DNA from: Ephemerocybe angulata
Taxonomy: Eukaryota; Basidiomycota; Agaricomycetes; Agaricales; Psathyrellaceae
DNA: 64,000 bases
Direction of reading: 5' to 3'
Assembly (NCBI GenBank): GCA_013368325.1
Contig: JAACJK010000004.1
Location: 620,001 to 684,000, forward strand
Part shown: positions 34,773 to 46,540 of the stretch, piece after piece
How the letters are laid out: every line of letters starts with the position of its first letter
Position numbering within the stretch: the stretch's first letter is position 1
The notes under the pieces: generated by a model
What the model was told of the DNA's origin: nothing
Seen by the model: the letters and a program-made list of their open reading frames with translations, nothing else
Databases searched by the model: none
Program-made: the position numbers and the translations under genes

Positions 34773-37540
34773 TTACAAAGTCAAGGGGGCCATATCCCAC
34801 AACCGAACTGTCCTGTCGTCCGACCCAGATGCAACCCGCCTACCATCTCTTGATAATGCTACTGTGTTAACATCACTGCTGCCATGACCATTATTCACAC
34901 TTCGCGCTGTGCCAGTCGAGGCATCCCACACCCTCAATGTGTCGTCGTACGACCCAGAGACAATCCATGATCCATCCTGAGAAAGCGCAACAGACCTAGC
35001 GTTACCGCTATGTCCCTTCAAAACCCTCAGGACCCTGCCTTCCAACAGATTCCACACCTTCACCATTCCATTCGACAATCCTGTCACAATCCATAGTCCA
35101 TCCGCCGAGACTGCAACAGACTCTATTTGATTCTCTTCTTGCAGGACTTTGTGCACCCCGCCCGTCGAAGCATCCCACACCCTCACTGTTTTATCGTCCG
35201 ACCCAGAGATAATCTTCGATCCCTCGCCCGAGAATACCACAGAATAAACCATACCGGTGTGCCCCTCTAAGATGCGCTGAACCTGGCCAGTTGATGCATC
35301 CCATACCCTGACCGTCTTATCCTTTGACCCTGAGACAATCCGTGATCCATCCGCCGAGAAGGCAACCGACCAAACGGCGTCGGTGTGCCCAACAAGGTCT
35401 CTTTCAACTCTGCCTGTCAAAGCATCCCACACCCTCACCGTCTTATCGCTGGACCCGGATATGATGCGCTCCCCATCTGGTGAGAATGCGACAGAAGTAA
35501 CGGTACTGCAGTGCCCCTCCAAGACAAGCTGCACCGTGCCTGTCAGCGCATCCCACACCCTCACTGTTTTATCCTCTGACCCAGATACTATCTTCATTCC
35601 ATCCCAAGAGAACGCAACTCCCCATACCCTGTCGCTATGCCCCATCAGTGGGGGAGGGGGTGGAGGAAGGACCTTGAGTAGAAAGATATCCTTAACGTAT
35701 TTCTTCCATTCTCGCTTGATCATATCCTCTCGGGCCTTAAGCCGTTGAACCACGGTCGAGTGAAGCTTGGCCATTCGTTGCGTCAGCGCAAGTGTAACGT
35801 CCGTTTCGTAGAACGACTCAATGACCGGGGCCCAATCTCCAGGATGTGCCAATATCTCAGGCTTGACGACGTAGTCGCCAAGACGTTCCCAGAAAAGGTG
35901 TTCGCCCCCAAGCTTCCCCTCCCAGCTCTCCTTCAAACCCTTCCGCATGGCATCGAGGCTGGTGCACAGAGTCTCTTGGAGGGCTTGAAAGGTCTCCCGC
36001 TCCTCCAGAAGCCTTTCAGACTCTGGCGATAACCACTCATTCAACTCCCTTTCCTTCCCTTGCTTAATGTGTTCCCACTTCTTCATCTCCGCAGCTGCCT
36101 GCTCCATTTCCTGGCGACTCTTCTGGCAATAATCCTCCGCCGCCGATTTCCACCCCTCCATCTCACTAATAAATCCCTGCGTGTGCTCCAGCCTCGAACT
36201 GAGCTGCTCGGTCACTGAAGGCCACACCCCAACTGAAGGCCGTGCGCCCTTCATCCCAAGCTCATCCAGCCGCTTCGACAAAGACCCCTCCAGTTCACGA
36301 AGCGCGTCAAGTCCCTGCCCCATATGGGCACGATCCTCCTCTGCTACCTTGACACGCTCTGCACTTTCTGCCAACCTGCCTTCAGCCTCCTTGATTGCAG
36401 CAGACGCAGCTTCAAAGGCCGCACGATCGGCCGCACACTCGTCCGCCACATCCAGTGCTTCCCTCTCGAGCTCGGCCACCATCTCGAATACCTGAGCCGA
36501 GAACCTGTCGATGGTATCCAGGAGGCGCTGTTGCCGAGTTCGCGGCGTACGAACAGCCTCTTTCGGAGGAGCGGCATCGTCAACAGCAGTCGGGGCTTGT
36601 TTCTCCTGGAGGAGAAGGGTATACTTGGCAGCGAGTTCATCCCGTTCCTTGGTTACCGCCGCTAGCCTTTCCTCCAACGTGGTATCTGATCCCTGGGATG
36701 AACGAATGAGCAACCGCCCCACTGTTTTTGAATTCGACTTACCGGTCTGGCGAAGAGCTTGAGCATGATGTTCAGGGGAGATGAGTAGGCTTCGATGGGC
36801 AGGCCAGAGCGGAAATGGAGGATGTCGCCCTCTCGGTTTGGCCGTCCGCCGTGCAAGTACTCCAACAGGCTTCCGCTAGATATTCCGCTCGCATAAAGGC
36901 TTTCCTCCTTGCTTTGCGCCTCCTCAGCGGTGATTTGACGCCCTTCATCTTCCTCGATCTGGTCCCAACGCGTGGTGACGCATGCAACTTGAGCGTTTGG
37001 AAAGAGCCTCTCAAAGGTGCGTCGTGCACGGGGCTTGAATTCGGTCGTCGCCATGTCGTTTGCATTCAGAAACACGAGAACATGCGATACGGGCACAGAT
37101 GTTCTGTTTCCATCATGAGAACCCATCTCGAAATAAAAAACCAAGACTATACTCACCCATTAGTTGCAAGATGCTCCTCCAGCACCCGAAGGATTTCCTC
37201 GGTCTCCATTGCGCCCTCCCCTCCCGCCTCATAGCCATCGAATCCGGGAGTGTCGACGAATTTCAGTGTCTTCCCATCTGGAAGAGGTACGTCGTATTCC
37301 ACGATGCCCGAAGTCGGTGCTTCAGTGGCAGGTGGTCCAGGTATAGCAGCGTCGACGGCATGCTGAACGGCCTTGATGAACTGTGATTCTCGATGAGATC
37401 GATGGCCTCCTGGAGACAAAAGTGGGAACGCACAGTGGTCTTGCCGGCGTCACTTCTGCCTAAGAGACTGATTAACGTTGGTTAGCTTTGCATACCTTTG
37501 AGGGAACAAAGTTTACTTACACAATTGTATGCTCCACCAT
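34773..37540 (-). CDS. NLR-like GTPase-coiled-coil-WD40 protein 3
   Basis: Exons, complement: 34773-36692, 36743-37103, 37157-37380, 37434-37467, 37521-37540; 852 residues, all introns 50-53 nt. It begins MVEHTIVLLGRSDAGKTTFI, a clear P-loop once the intron 37381-37433 is removed. Switch I is SGIVEY, G3 DTPGFDG, and the G4-like site TTRWD. A coiled coil covers about residues 213-555, then seven WD40 blades end the protein (last blade VRLWDMAPLTL). It is more distant from the two inverted-repeat copies than they are from each other. It is divergent from, and about 940 bp away from, a small SSNF-motif gene (38482). The domain calls are secure and the biological role is inferred. Confidence 0.88.
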
Positions 37541-37674
37541 TTCCTTCTTGATTTCCTTTGCCAAATTTCGGAAAGCAGCGTTCGAATGGTCAGGAGAGAA
37601 GCTGGGTTTGCCGGATTCAGCGTCGTCCTATTGCAGCTATCGTGCGCTGATTGCTAACCTGCCTATCGATACCG

Positions 37675-37684
37675 TTATCGATAG
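37675..37684. promoter_or_regulatory. Palindromic double-GATA element, one mismatch
   Basis: TTATCGATAG followed by GCGCC, 135 bp upstream of the start at 37540. It departs from the palindrome at one base. Further upstream, AAGCCGCTCT and TAAGCGCCCACG (37950-37972) are also shared with the two inverted-repeat copies. Confidence 0.5.
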
Positions 37685-37972
37685 GCGCCGAGGATGAGGG
37701 CTCCAGCACGAGGCTCAATTGAATGACCTCAGGTGATGTTGTGACGAGGACGTCGGTTTGAGGCTGCGAACTCATTTTAAGCGCACTATCTCGCGGTTTC
37801 GCGCGATTGAGCTCGACGTGGATGTGAGTAGACCGAGCTGTTGCAGGACTGAGAGGAAGACAGCGTTCATGGCTCACGACAAGGTCTGGAGTGAAAGGTT
37901 CGAGGACAGGCCCGACGCACAGCCACCCACGTGTGAGCACCGATTCAAAAGCCGCTCTGATAAGCGCCCACG

Positions 37973-38481
37973 GCGAGGGTCATATCCGCGCCGACGGTTT
38001 TCTTGCTCCCATAGCTGCTACAGTATCCACGGGTAGATGAAAAGACGCAACCCCCCCCAAAGTAAGCGGTCTAGTTGCGGTCCAGGGACACGGACGTCTT
38101 CGAGATGAAGCCAGCATTGAAAGGGCTCTTGCTTTGAGGAGACGTCTTGCAATTGGCCAGTTGCCAGTCGAAAGTGGGCCAACTTCATGGTTCTCGCGGC
38201 GACTTACATGATGCGTATTAACCTGTGTTCGCGAGGGAGTAATCAGACCAGAGGTCTTAGCCTTTAGGTCATGACCACTTTCCCGGGCATCTAACCTGAA
38301 GCAAGCCTGCTCTGCACTGTGGGCGACGCTTCATGCTGTAAGTGTGTACAACTCGATTGGTTTTGAACAACCAATGCCAAATATGCGGCAATTTTGATGG
38401 TACTTTGATGGTTGATGGATTAGGGGTATATAGACACTGGAATGAGAGCGGTTGAGCCCCCATAGTTTGCGAGTGCCCGAG
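37973..38481. other. Intergenic, promoter side of small membrane gene 3
   Basis: No supported gene. The GTATATAG sequence near 38426-38433 lies about 50 bp before the start codon and could be a TATA box. Confidence 0.35.
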
Positions 38482-38857
38482 ATGAATAAGTCTAGGAAGA
38501 GATTCAGAAATAACGGCGGTGAGTATCTCCCATGAGTCATTTTTAATGAGATCAAGGGCTGATTCTCTTTTGCTACGTCCCAGATATTCAGCCTCCTGAA
38601 AGTCCTTCACTGTTCCGTGAATCATCGAACTTTGGAATCTCCGAATTCCGCGCTACCACCTCAGGAAGGGACACCATGATCCAACATATTACAATCGTCA
38701 ACCAAAGCAGTAATGTATGTATGGGGATACCAGGAAGTCAAGGTAAAAGTCTCTGATAAGCGACCACATCTAGTTTACGGCGTTTACTGCTGGAGCCATT
38801 GCAGGCTCCGCGATGGCATTCGTTTTATTTGGGCGTCTAAACCACACTCTGGTTTAG
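38482..38857 (+). CDS. Small membrane protein, SSNF-motif family member 3
   Basis: Exons 38482-38518, 38584-38714, 38774-38857; 83 residues; GT-AG junctions with the same phases as the copies at 23518 and 24636. N-terminus MNKSRKRFRNNG, then SLFRESSNFGISEF, GRDTMIQHITIVNQ, and the C-terminal helix FTAGAIAGSAMAFVLFG with the tail RLNHTLV. It is the most diverged of the three, yet it keeps SLF, SSNF, ISE, GRD, IVNQ and AGxxAGSAM with LFG. That pattern points to selection on both the N-terminal motif and the membrane helix. It sits upstream of and divergent from the third GTPase-WD40 gene. Function unknown. Confidence 0.78.
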
Positions 38858-39192
38858 CCCATTGGTAGGCGCAATAGCCGATCAGTGGACTATTGGGTAA
38901 TAGACGTCTACATACCCATCCTCCAAAAGCGTGTCCGACGAGTCAGTTCTTGCGCGCCTCGATAGCCTTAACAGAACGTCCGCCGCGGGCAAGTGGCTAT
39001 TGCATGCTCGTCTATCCTCAACGTTCAATTTCATCTATCCTACTTGTACTAGCTGCCTTCCATACTTTAGTTTTTTGATACTATATATTCGCACCCCAAG
39101 TCTGTCCCAGAATTCGCTTTGCTCAAACGTTCAGTGGTCTCCCTGACTCGCTCATTAAGGTCGTGTCGACGCGCAGCGTGACGAAACCCGTG

Positions 39193-39215
39193 ACGCGTCA
39201 CACGCGGGCACGCGT
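39193..39215. promoter_or_regulatory. Two MluI cell-cycle boxes (ACGCGT)
   Basis: ACGCGT at 39193-39198 and 39210-39215, 73-95 bp before the start codon at 39288. In fungi, MBF binds such boxes at G1/S-expressed genes, so the downstream gene may be expressed at the start of S phase. Confidence 0.5.
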
Positions 39216-39287
39216 GATGTTGAAGTAAATGGCCCTGGGTGCTGCTTGGACCTTCCCACCACAAACTCGACGAACTCAGGATCCAGG

Positions 39288-42200
39288 ATGGCGGAGAACA
39301 GACATCCTGGCGGAGAGCCCGACTCGGCCTACCAGATCCGGACCGCATTCTCGTCAATGACAGTCGGCACGCCCCAGCAACAGCCGCCGCTCCCGAAACT
39401 CGACCTCGCAAGCCTCAAGAAACCCCGCTCCAAGAACAACAGGAACAAGATCGACTCTTCACCTTTCAAGAAAAGGACAAGCGCTGCGATTGCGGAGCCG
39501 AAGCCTATGTCTGGCGATAGGATGTTCAATGTCGCGGGCAGTACGGGCTCTGGCGCGCAGGGTTACTCCAACCACGAACTGGGGCACGAGGAACAGGCGG
39601 GGCAGACGTTGACTGTGAATGTCGATACGACGCGGACGCAGCTTATCAGTCCTCCCCCCGAGGAGATGTTGAGGAGGAACCAGCAGGTGAGTGCGACTAT
39701 CGGATTCCTTTGGAGCTGCGTCTGGCTGGGTCTGATAAGTAGCTAACTTGGGAACGTGTTTTTTCCGGTCTGTAGAGGCTTCCGCCGCTGTTTACGCCCA
39801 GCCTTTTGGCTGATGATGATGTGGAGAGGAGGATGGGTGCGGTAGCCCAACCTACGCCTATGACGAACAAGAATACGAAGCGGAAGCGACAACTCGCGAC
39901 ACCCAAGGTCTCGAAGACGGCCTTGCCTGCGACGACGGAGGAGGGGGATTTAGAAGGGAATTTAGGGGATGTGGCATCTACTTCGACAATATCTGGAACT
40001 GGGACGGGAGTGGGAGGGTGGGCCGAGGCGACGCCTAACCCGCGGCTGAGGAAGCAGGTGCGGCGGCAGGCTCAGTTTGAACATGAAGGCGACGACGATC
40101 TGGACGAGGACGACCAGGATGTGGAGATGGAGTCCCCAACTCGACCTAGCTATGCGTCTGGGACGCGGGATGCTCATACGAGTCCGTCGAGGGAAGCGAA
40201 GGGAAAGGGGAGAGAGCGGGTGCAGAACTCGCACCAACAGGAGGAGCACGTTCCGCCTTTGAGGGTGCGGCTGTTCAGGCCGAGTACCAGCCACGATGAT
40301 GTTCAGGAGGGTGTTGAGGCAGGTGCGGTGGGGAGTGTAGGGAAGGCGAGGGCAGGGAGGAAGAAACCTCCCATTCCTCCGTACGAACCTCCGGGCGACG
40401 TCTTCACACCGCCCAGGGAGGTTACGGTCAGCCCCCCGCATACGGAAGCGCGTCGGCGGAACAAGCAAGCCCCTAGATCAAGTACGAGCCGCACCCAGGC
40501 GCACACCGAGGACGAAGACGATCCGCTACTCCTTAGCAGCGAGGTCGAGGAGATGCAGATGGGGCTGGAGACCCCTGGCCCCAGATGGGTGCAACAGAGG
40601 ACGCCAAAGGGCAAGTCTAGCTCTAGGAAGGCCCCGTTGGACAAGAGCACCGCTAGGAGCACGGGGAGGAGGAAGAAGGTCGCGCTTACGCCTGGGAGTG
40701 CGCGCAAGACGGTGCGGTTGGAGAGTACGAGCGTCACGGAGGCGGCCGAGGTTGTGTTGGAGGAGGAGCTGGATGATATTGAGGAGAAGCCGAAGGAGAG
40801 GAAGACGCCTGTGGGCACGGCGTCGAGGACGTCCTTGAACTTTGACTTGCCGCCGAGCAGTGACGACGAGGATGAAGGGAACTATGACTGGACGCAGGGG
40901 CATACGCAGCCGATGGAGAGCACGGAGGACAGTATGATGCATATGGATGAGGGGGATGCGGAGGTTGAGCCTGTTGCGGTGGGCCTTTTGGATTTCGACG
41001 CTGCGCTTAAGGCGCATGCGTCTGTGTCTACCCTGAATGGTTCCCCTCATGATGGGAAGCCTGGAGCATCGGCGTCCTGGAGCGATAGCGACTCGGAGGA
41101 CGAGTTGGATGCGCTGGGGGAGTTGGAAGGGAGGGGCGAGTATACGGGCCGGTGGAGGATGTTGAAGGTCAGGGTTAAGGCGGATCCGCCGAGCGAGGCG
41201 ACGGAGTTGAGGATGGAGGAGTGGGGCAGGCCGATTAGTCCGTTTCCGGGGGTTAGGAGGATTGATAAGGATGGAAGGGAGGTGCCGCCGGATGATGATC
41301 TTGCGGAGGCGCTGGATGAGGTGAAGGAGATGAGAGAGGAGGAGATGGAGAAGGCGTGGGATGCTGCTGTGGAGGGGATGGAGGAGGATGTAGAGGAGGA
41401 GGACGAGGAGTTGCCGGCTCCTCCGCCTATGACGTCTGAGGCTGATGTGCTAGAACATGAGGGGGGAGAGGAGGAAGAGGAGGAAGAGGTTGTGAGGCTC
41501 TCGACGAGTCTTGAACCTGAGGACGATGTACCTGTTCACCCGGACGCACCTGCGACACCTGCTCAGCCGTTCGAGAATTCTTCGTCGCCATACCAGTTCC
41601 ATACGCATTATCAGACATCGTCGTCGCATTCCCGCTCTAAATCGCAGGATCGGACAAAGCCTCTATTTAATTCACGATATCAGCCATCTTACGAGGATGA
41701 TTCTCATCGGGAGGAGGAAGAGGAGGAGCAAGACCCCGTCACGCCACTCCCTGCAGCGCGAAGAGCGTCGGCTCCTCACAAGTTCTTTGACTTTGACCGG
41801 AGGGCACCTATTACGCCTGTGAATGTGCAACAATCACAGCCTGAATACGAAGAACACTTCACGCCCCTGAAGAAGGGATCGGCCGAACTTGACCTAGAGG
41901 AAGAGGAAGCGCAGGAAGAGGGTGGAGATGATGCGAGTGACCTAGAGGATTTGGATCTTGGGATGGTTAAGATCGTCAGTGCAGATCCTAGGGCCGCTGC
42001 GAGAGCTGCTGCTATTCTCAAGCAGGTATGTGCTTCTATTCAGACTACTTTGCTACTTATGCTAACTGACACTGTCTTTTAGTACGATTACGAGTGCTTC
42101 ACAAAACTTTCGATGAAACAGCGCAAGGAGAAGGAGAGGCGCCAACGGCGCTACTCTAGTCTTGACGACTTCTCGCAGGATTCGAGGCGGAAGAATCTTC

Positions 42201-43900
42201 TTGGTTCGGGTATAGGGAAGAGCGGGGCTCGGGACGTCGCTGAGCGGGAGAAGGCGAGGTTGAGGCAGCGAAGGTCGATGGGGGTTGTTGGGGAGAGGGT
42301 CGTCATCCCTGGCAGTCCGAGCGTCACCCTTCCTGAACTGTTGAGCCAGGTGGAGAAGGAGATTATTGAGGAGGGGGCTCTTCCCATGAGTCCGTTGAGG
42401 AGTCAGATGCGGGCTGGGGATGGGGCCATGCGCGTTGAGGAGGAGAGTACGCCGGCGGGGCTGAATATGGAGAGGAATATGTACGAGACGCCGGTGCAGG
42501 GAGGCGAGAGGTTTGCGGTTCCGCCGGCGATCGCTGCGTGGAACGTGTCTGTCGGCTCGAGGTCTCCTGGGTCGTTGGAGAAGGAATCGGGTGGCGGTCG
42601 GGAGCGGGCGTGGACGAAGGAGGAGTGGAAGCTTTTGGATAGCTGTTTGACGGATGAGCGGATGGGCGAGGGGCATGGGGGTTATTCGCCGTACACGCAG
42701 GAGCTGAAGGAGGTTGATGAGGTTAGTGTGGATGATGTTGTGGAGAGGTTCGTGCAAGCCGTCGGTGGGAAGGATGTGGTCAATGGTTATGGGAGTGCTT
42801 GGTCCTTGTGAGTGCTGTTATTGTTAAAATAAGTCGAGCTCGTTTGCTGATGGGTTTTATGCGCTAGGGATGTGATGAAGCAGCGCGTTAGAGCGCTGCA
42901 GAATAAGCAACGCGCTGGAAACGTTGCTCCGCCTTCGACGCCAAGCGCTGCGACACCTTCGACGACCGAGAGGGTGCTGGGCGGTGACAAGAGGCGCGCT
43001 TCGATGGACGTGCCGGACTTTACGCCTCTTGGGCGTCGGGCCCCGCCTCCGCGCAAGTCGAGGCCGTTGCCTGCGCTGAAAACGACCGATAATGCGCCGT
43101 TTGCGACGTTGGCGGGTACGGATCGGCGGAAGAGTGTCCCTGCTACGCTTTTGGCGCCGCGGTACTCGCATCTTTTGGATGAGGCGAGGGTGATTCACGC
43201 TGAGGTGGAGGAGATGTCGGGGCAGCAGGGGGAGACTTCTGTTGAAGTCGAGCCTGAGCAGGCGAGTAGTGAGCCTTTCCCCTCCGTCGAGCAGGAACCT
43301 GCGGATCCTCCGGTGGAGCAACCCATTTTAGAGACACCCAAACCGCGCGACACCTCCGATTCGAGTTTCAAGACGCCGTCGACGACTCTTGGGAAGAAGA
43401 TTAAAGGAATATTTTTCTCGTATATGCCGACGTTGTCAAAGACTGCGCCTCCTCCCCGCCGCCAGCCTCGGGAAGCCCAACCGGGCCTTCCCCTACCCCC
43501 TCCTGAAGTCTTGCACAAGAACCGGGGCCCCGTCGCTACTCCTGCGAAGGCGCCTCTACCGAAACCTAAGCACCCGAAAGAGCTTGTCGAACTACACCCT
43601 GTCGCTCCAGCGCCGAAGCCGTCTATGATTCCACGGTGGAATAAGGGTTCGGCGCCGTCTAGACTTGTGCAGTTGAACCATGTTTCGCCGGTGCCTGCGC
43701 CGGGCGCTGCTGGGGCGCCGAAGCCGAGAAGGAGCAGTGGGGCGAGTGTGAAGGATCTTGTGAGGGGGTTTGAGGAGATTAAGAAGGTGAAGGAGGAGGA
43801 GGTTAGGAGGAGTTATTCGAGGAATGGGAGGAGGAGTGGGGAGAAGGTTTTTGCTGCGCCTGGGACGCTTATGGGGCTGAGTAGGCCGGGGTGGAAATGA
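39288..43900 (+). CDS. Large acidic disordered protein, probably nuclear, function unknown
   Basis: Exons 39288-39686, 39776-42025, 42083-42807, 42868-43900; 1468 residues with consistent frames. The N-terminal third is Lys/Pro/Thr-rich. The middle is strongly acidic (DDDLDEDDQDVEME, EEEEEEVVRL) with basic Lys/Arg patches that could be nuclear localisation signals (NTKRKRQ). The conserved-looking part is C-terminal: YECFTKLSMKQRKEKERRQRR, then a segment like one Myb/SANT helix pair (WTKEEWKLLDSCLTDER), then DVVERFVQAVGG and DVMKQRVRALQNKQRAGN. The end is basic (VKDLVRGFEEIKKVKEEEVRR). I do not recognise the family. G1/S-type promoter boxes suggest a chromosome or cell-cycle role, but this is inference. 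Confidence 0.72.
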
Positions 43901-44432
43901 TTTCTGGGTGGTGGTTTGGTTAGGTTTTACTGTGGATTATATCTCATGTTTCTTTTATATCATCTGTGATTATTTGGTTCCCAGCTTTGTTTCCCTTAGA
44001 GCGCTTTTCATGATTTTGTGGAAGCTATAGGCTGCATGTACTGGGCTTACCCTTAAAACTGACTCCAACTAGGTTACTAGGCTTCAGCTCTTGTTACATA
44101 CGAGCCGTACCATTGCCTTTTGACTTTGCGAACCCGGGTCGCTCGGATACAACGATCCTCTCTGAGAACGTCCGCGAGTTCGACGGGGAACTCAGCGAAG
44201 GGCCGAGGTCATCTCGAGATTAAGTACTCTGGGGACCACGAGGCTCTAGGCGCACACGACAGCTCAGCCACTTCGAGTGAGCGCGGTCACTCCCTACCAC
44301 CAATTTGCACGGGTCTGCGGTTACAGTTGAGTAAAGGTCGATGTTATTGGTCAAGTTGGGAGGAGGTTGTTTGTTGCTGATGTTATGCTTGTTTATTTTA
44401 TACGCAACCAACCCTAATCTTATCGATACAAG
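43901..44432. other. Intergenic spacer
   Basis: 3' flank of the 1468-residue gene and promoter of the tRNA synthetase. A short hidden 5' exon of the synthetase could lie here (see 44433). Confidence 0.4.
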
Positions 44433-46540
44433 GTGGCTCTTGTTTCCTCCGTCCTCCGTCGCTTGTTCCAAGCGCCCAAGCAGTCCCTTTCCGTGCCCAA
44501 AGTCCGCATCCCAGCCGGCCGCTTTCCCCAGTCCAAAAACCAGTATCAAAACCGCCTATTCCACGCGATGGCGACCACGGGGCCTCTGACGACATACCGG
44601 TCTTCGTTCAGCCTCCCTTCGCTCCCAAAAGTTCTCGAGACAGACCCCTCGGCATGCGTGCTCGACTCGTTCCGCATCGCCATCGCCCAGCTGCTCTCTG
44701 ACGCGCTCGGACTCGACCTCGAGAAGGCGTACAACGGTGTCGACTACGGGAAGAAGGGGGAGGACTTTACGGTTGCACTACCCCGATTCAGGCTTCCTGG
44801 AAAGGTGAACGAGGTCGCCCAGAAGGTCATCGACAAGGTGCGTGGCGAGTATTGCAATCTACAGGCGTGTCGTTGATGCCGGTGCAGTTCACCCCGAATG
44901 AGTACATCGAGAGCGTCGTGGCCGACAAGGCTTTCCTCCATTTCCGCCTGAACACCCCCAACATGATTCGTGCCGTCCTCACCCAGGTGCACGAGCTCAC
45001 GCATGTCGTGCCCGCCCAGCAAGCCGCCTCGTCATCGTCATCAGCACCGCCCGAAGGTATCTACGGAACGAACAAGCTCGGCGCTGGCAAGAAAGTCATC
45101 GTCGAGTATTCCTCCCCCAACATCGCGAAGAGCTTCCACGTTGGGCATCTGCGCAGCACGATCATCGGCGCCTTCCTCGCCAACCTCTACAAGGCTTCTG
45201 GCTGGGAGGTCATCTCCATGAACTACCTCGGTGACTGGGGAACCCAGGTGCGTTCGCCAATTCGTAGGGGGTTCAACACTCACCCATCTTAGTTCGGTCT
45301 CATCGCGAGCGGCTACGAAAAGTACGGGAACCAGGAGAAGCTCGAGGCCGACGCGATCAAGCACCTGTTCGAGATCTACGTGCAGGTGAACAAGGACGCG
45401 GAGACGGACCCGACGGTCAAGGAGACTGCGGCGGCGTGGTTCAAGCGCATGGAGGACGGCGACGAGGCGGCCCTCGCGAACTGGCGCGTGTGGCGGGACC
45501 TCTCGATCAAAAAGTACGTGCAGGAGTACGAGCGCCTGAATGTGCAGTTCGACCTGTACACCGGCGAGAGCGAGGTGTCGAAGAAGAGCATGGACGACGC
45601 GCTGGAGCGCCTCGAGAAGATCGACCTCGTCGAGGAGTCGAACGGCGCGAAGCTGCTCAACCTCGAGCAGTGGAAGCTCGGCAAGGCCGTCGTGCGCAAG
45701 AAGGACGGCACGAGCATCTACCTCACCCGCGACATCGGCGGTGCCGTCGAGCGGTATGAAAAGTACAAGTTCGACAAGATGATCTACGTCGTGGCCAGCC
45801 AGCAGGATCTGCATCTCGCGCAGTTCTTCAAGGTACTCGAGCTCATGGGCTACGAGTGGGCGCAACCGAAGAACGCGAGCCTCGTGCACGTCAACTACGG
45901 TTTGGTGCAGGGCATGAGCACGCGGAAGGGCACGGTCGTCTTCCTGAACCAGATCATCGAGGAGGCGGCGAACGTAATGCACGAGCAGATGAAGACGAAC
46001 GAGGAGAAGTACAACGCCGTGGAGAACCCCGTCGAGACGGCGCGCGAAATCGGCATTACCGGCGTGAAGATCCAGGACATGGCGGCGAAGCGCATCAACA
46101 ACTACACCTTCAACTGGGACCGCATGCTCTCGTTCGAGGGCGACACCGGACCATACCTCCAGTACGCGCACGTTCGTCTCGCGTCGCTCGACCGCAAGAA
46201 CCCCCATCTCCTCCCCCTCCCCGCGCCCTCCGCTCTGGCTCTCGACCTCCTCGCTGCGCCGCACACCTCCCAGCAGGCCCGTGACATTGCGTTCCTGCTG
46301 GGCACGTATCCCGATGTCGTGAAGACCGCGCTGAAGACCCACGAGCCGAGCGGCGTCGTGACCTTTGCGTTCAGGCTGGCCCATGCGATTAGCAGTGCAT
46401 GGGACGCAGTGGTGGTGAAGAGTCTTGGGGAGGACGAGAGGGAGAAGGCGCAAGCGAGGCTGTTCTTGTATGGCTGTGCGAGGGATGTGCTGGGGAGTGC
46501 CTTGAGGTTGCTTACGATCAGGCCGTTGGAGAGGATGTGA
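44433..46540 (+). CDS. Arginyl-tRNA synthetase, likely dual cytosolic/mitochondrial
   Basis: Exons: first coding part to 44837, then 44888-45247 and 45293-46540. From the ATG at 44568 the product is 625 residues. Class I signatures are present: the HIGH-type [20 protein letters not shown], and the KMSKS-type GMSTRKGT. The C-terminal DALR-type anticodon-binding domain ends in [12 protein letters not shown]. It charges tRNA-Arg with arginine. Upstream of 44568 the frame stays open back to 44418 with no ATG. Codons 44433-44567 encode 45 residues with about nine basic and no acidic ones ([16 protein letters not shown]), as in a mitochondrial presequence. It may start at a non-AUG codon or be spliced from an unseen exon; CCTAATC and ACAAG before 44433 would serve as branch site and acceptor. 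Confidence 0.93.
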
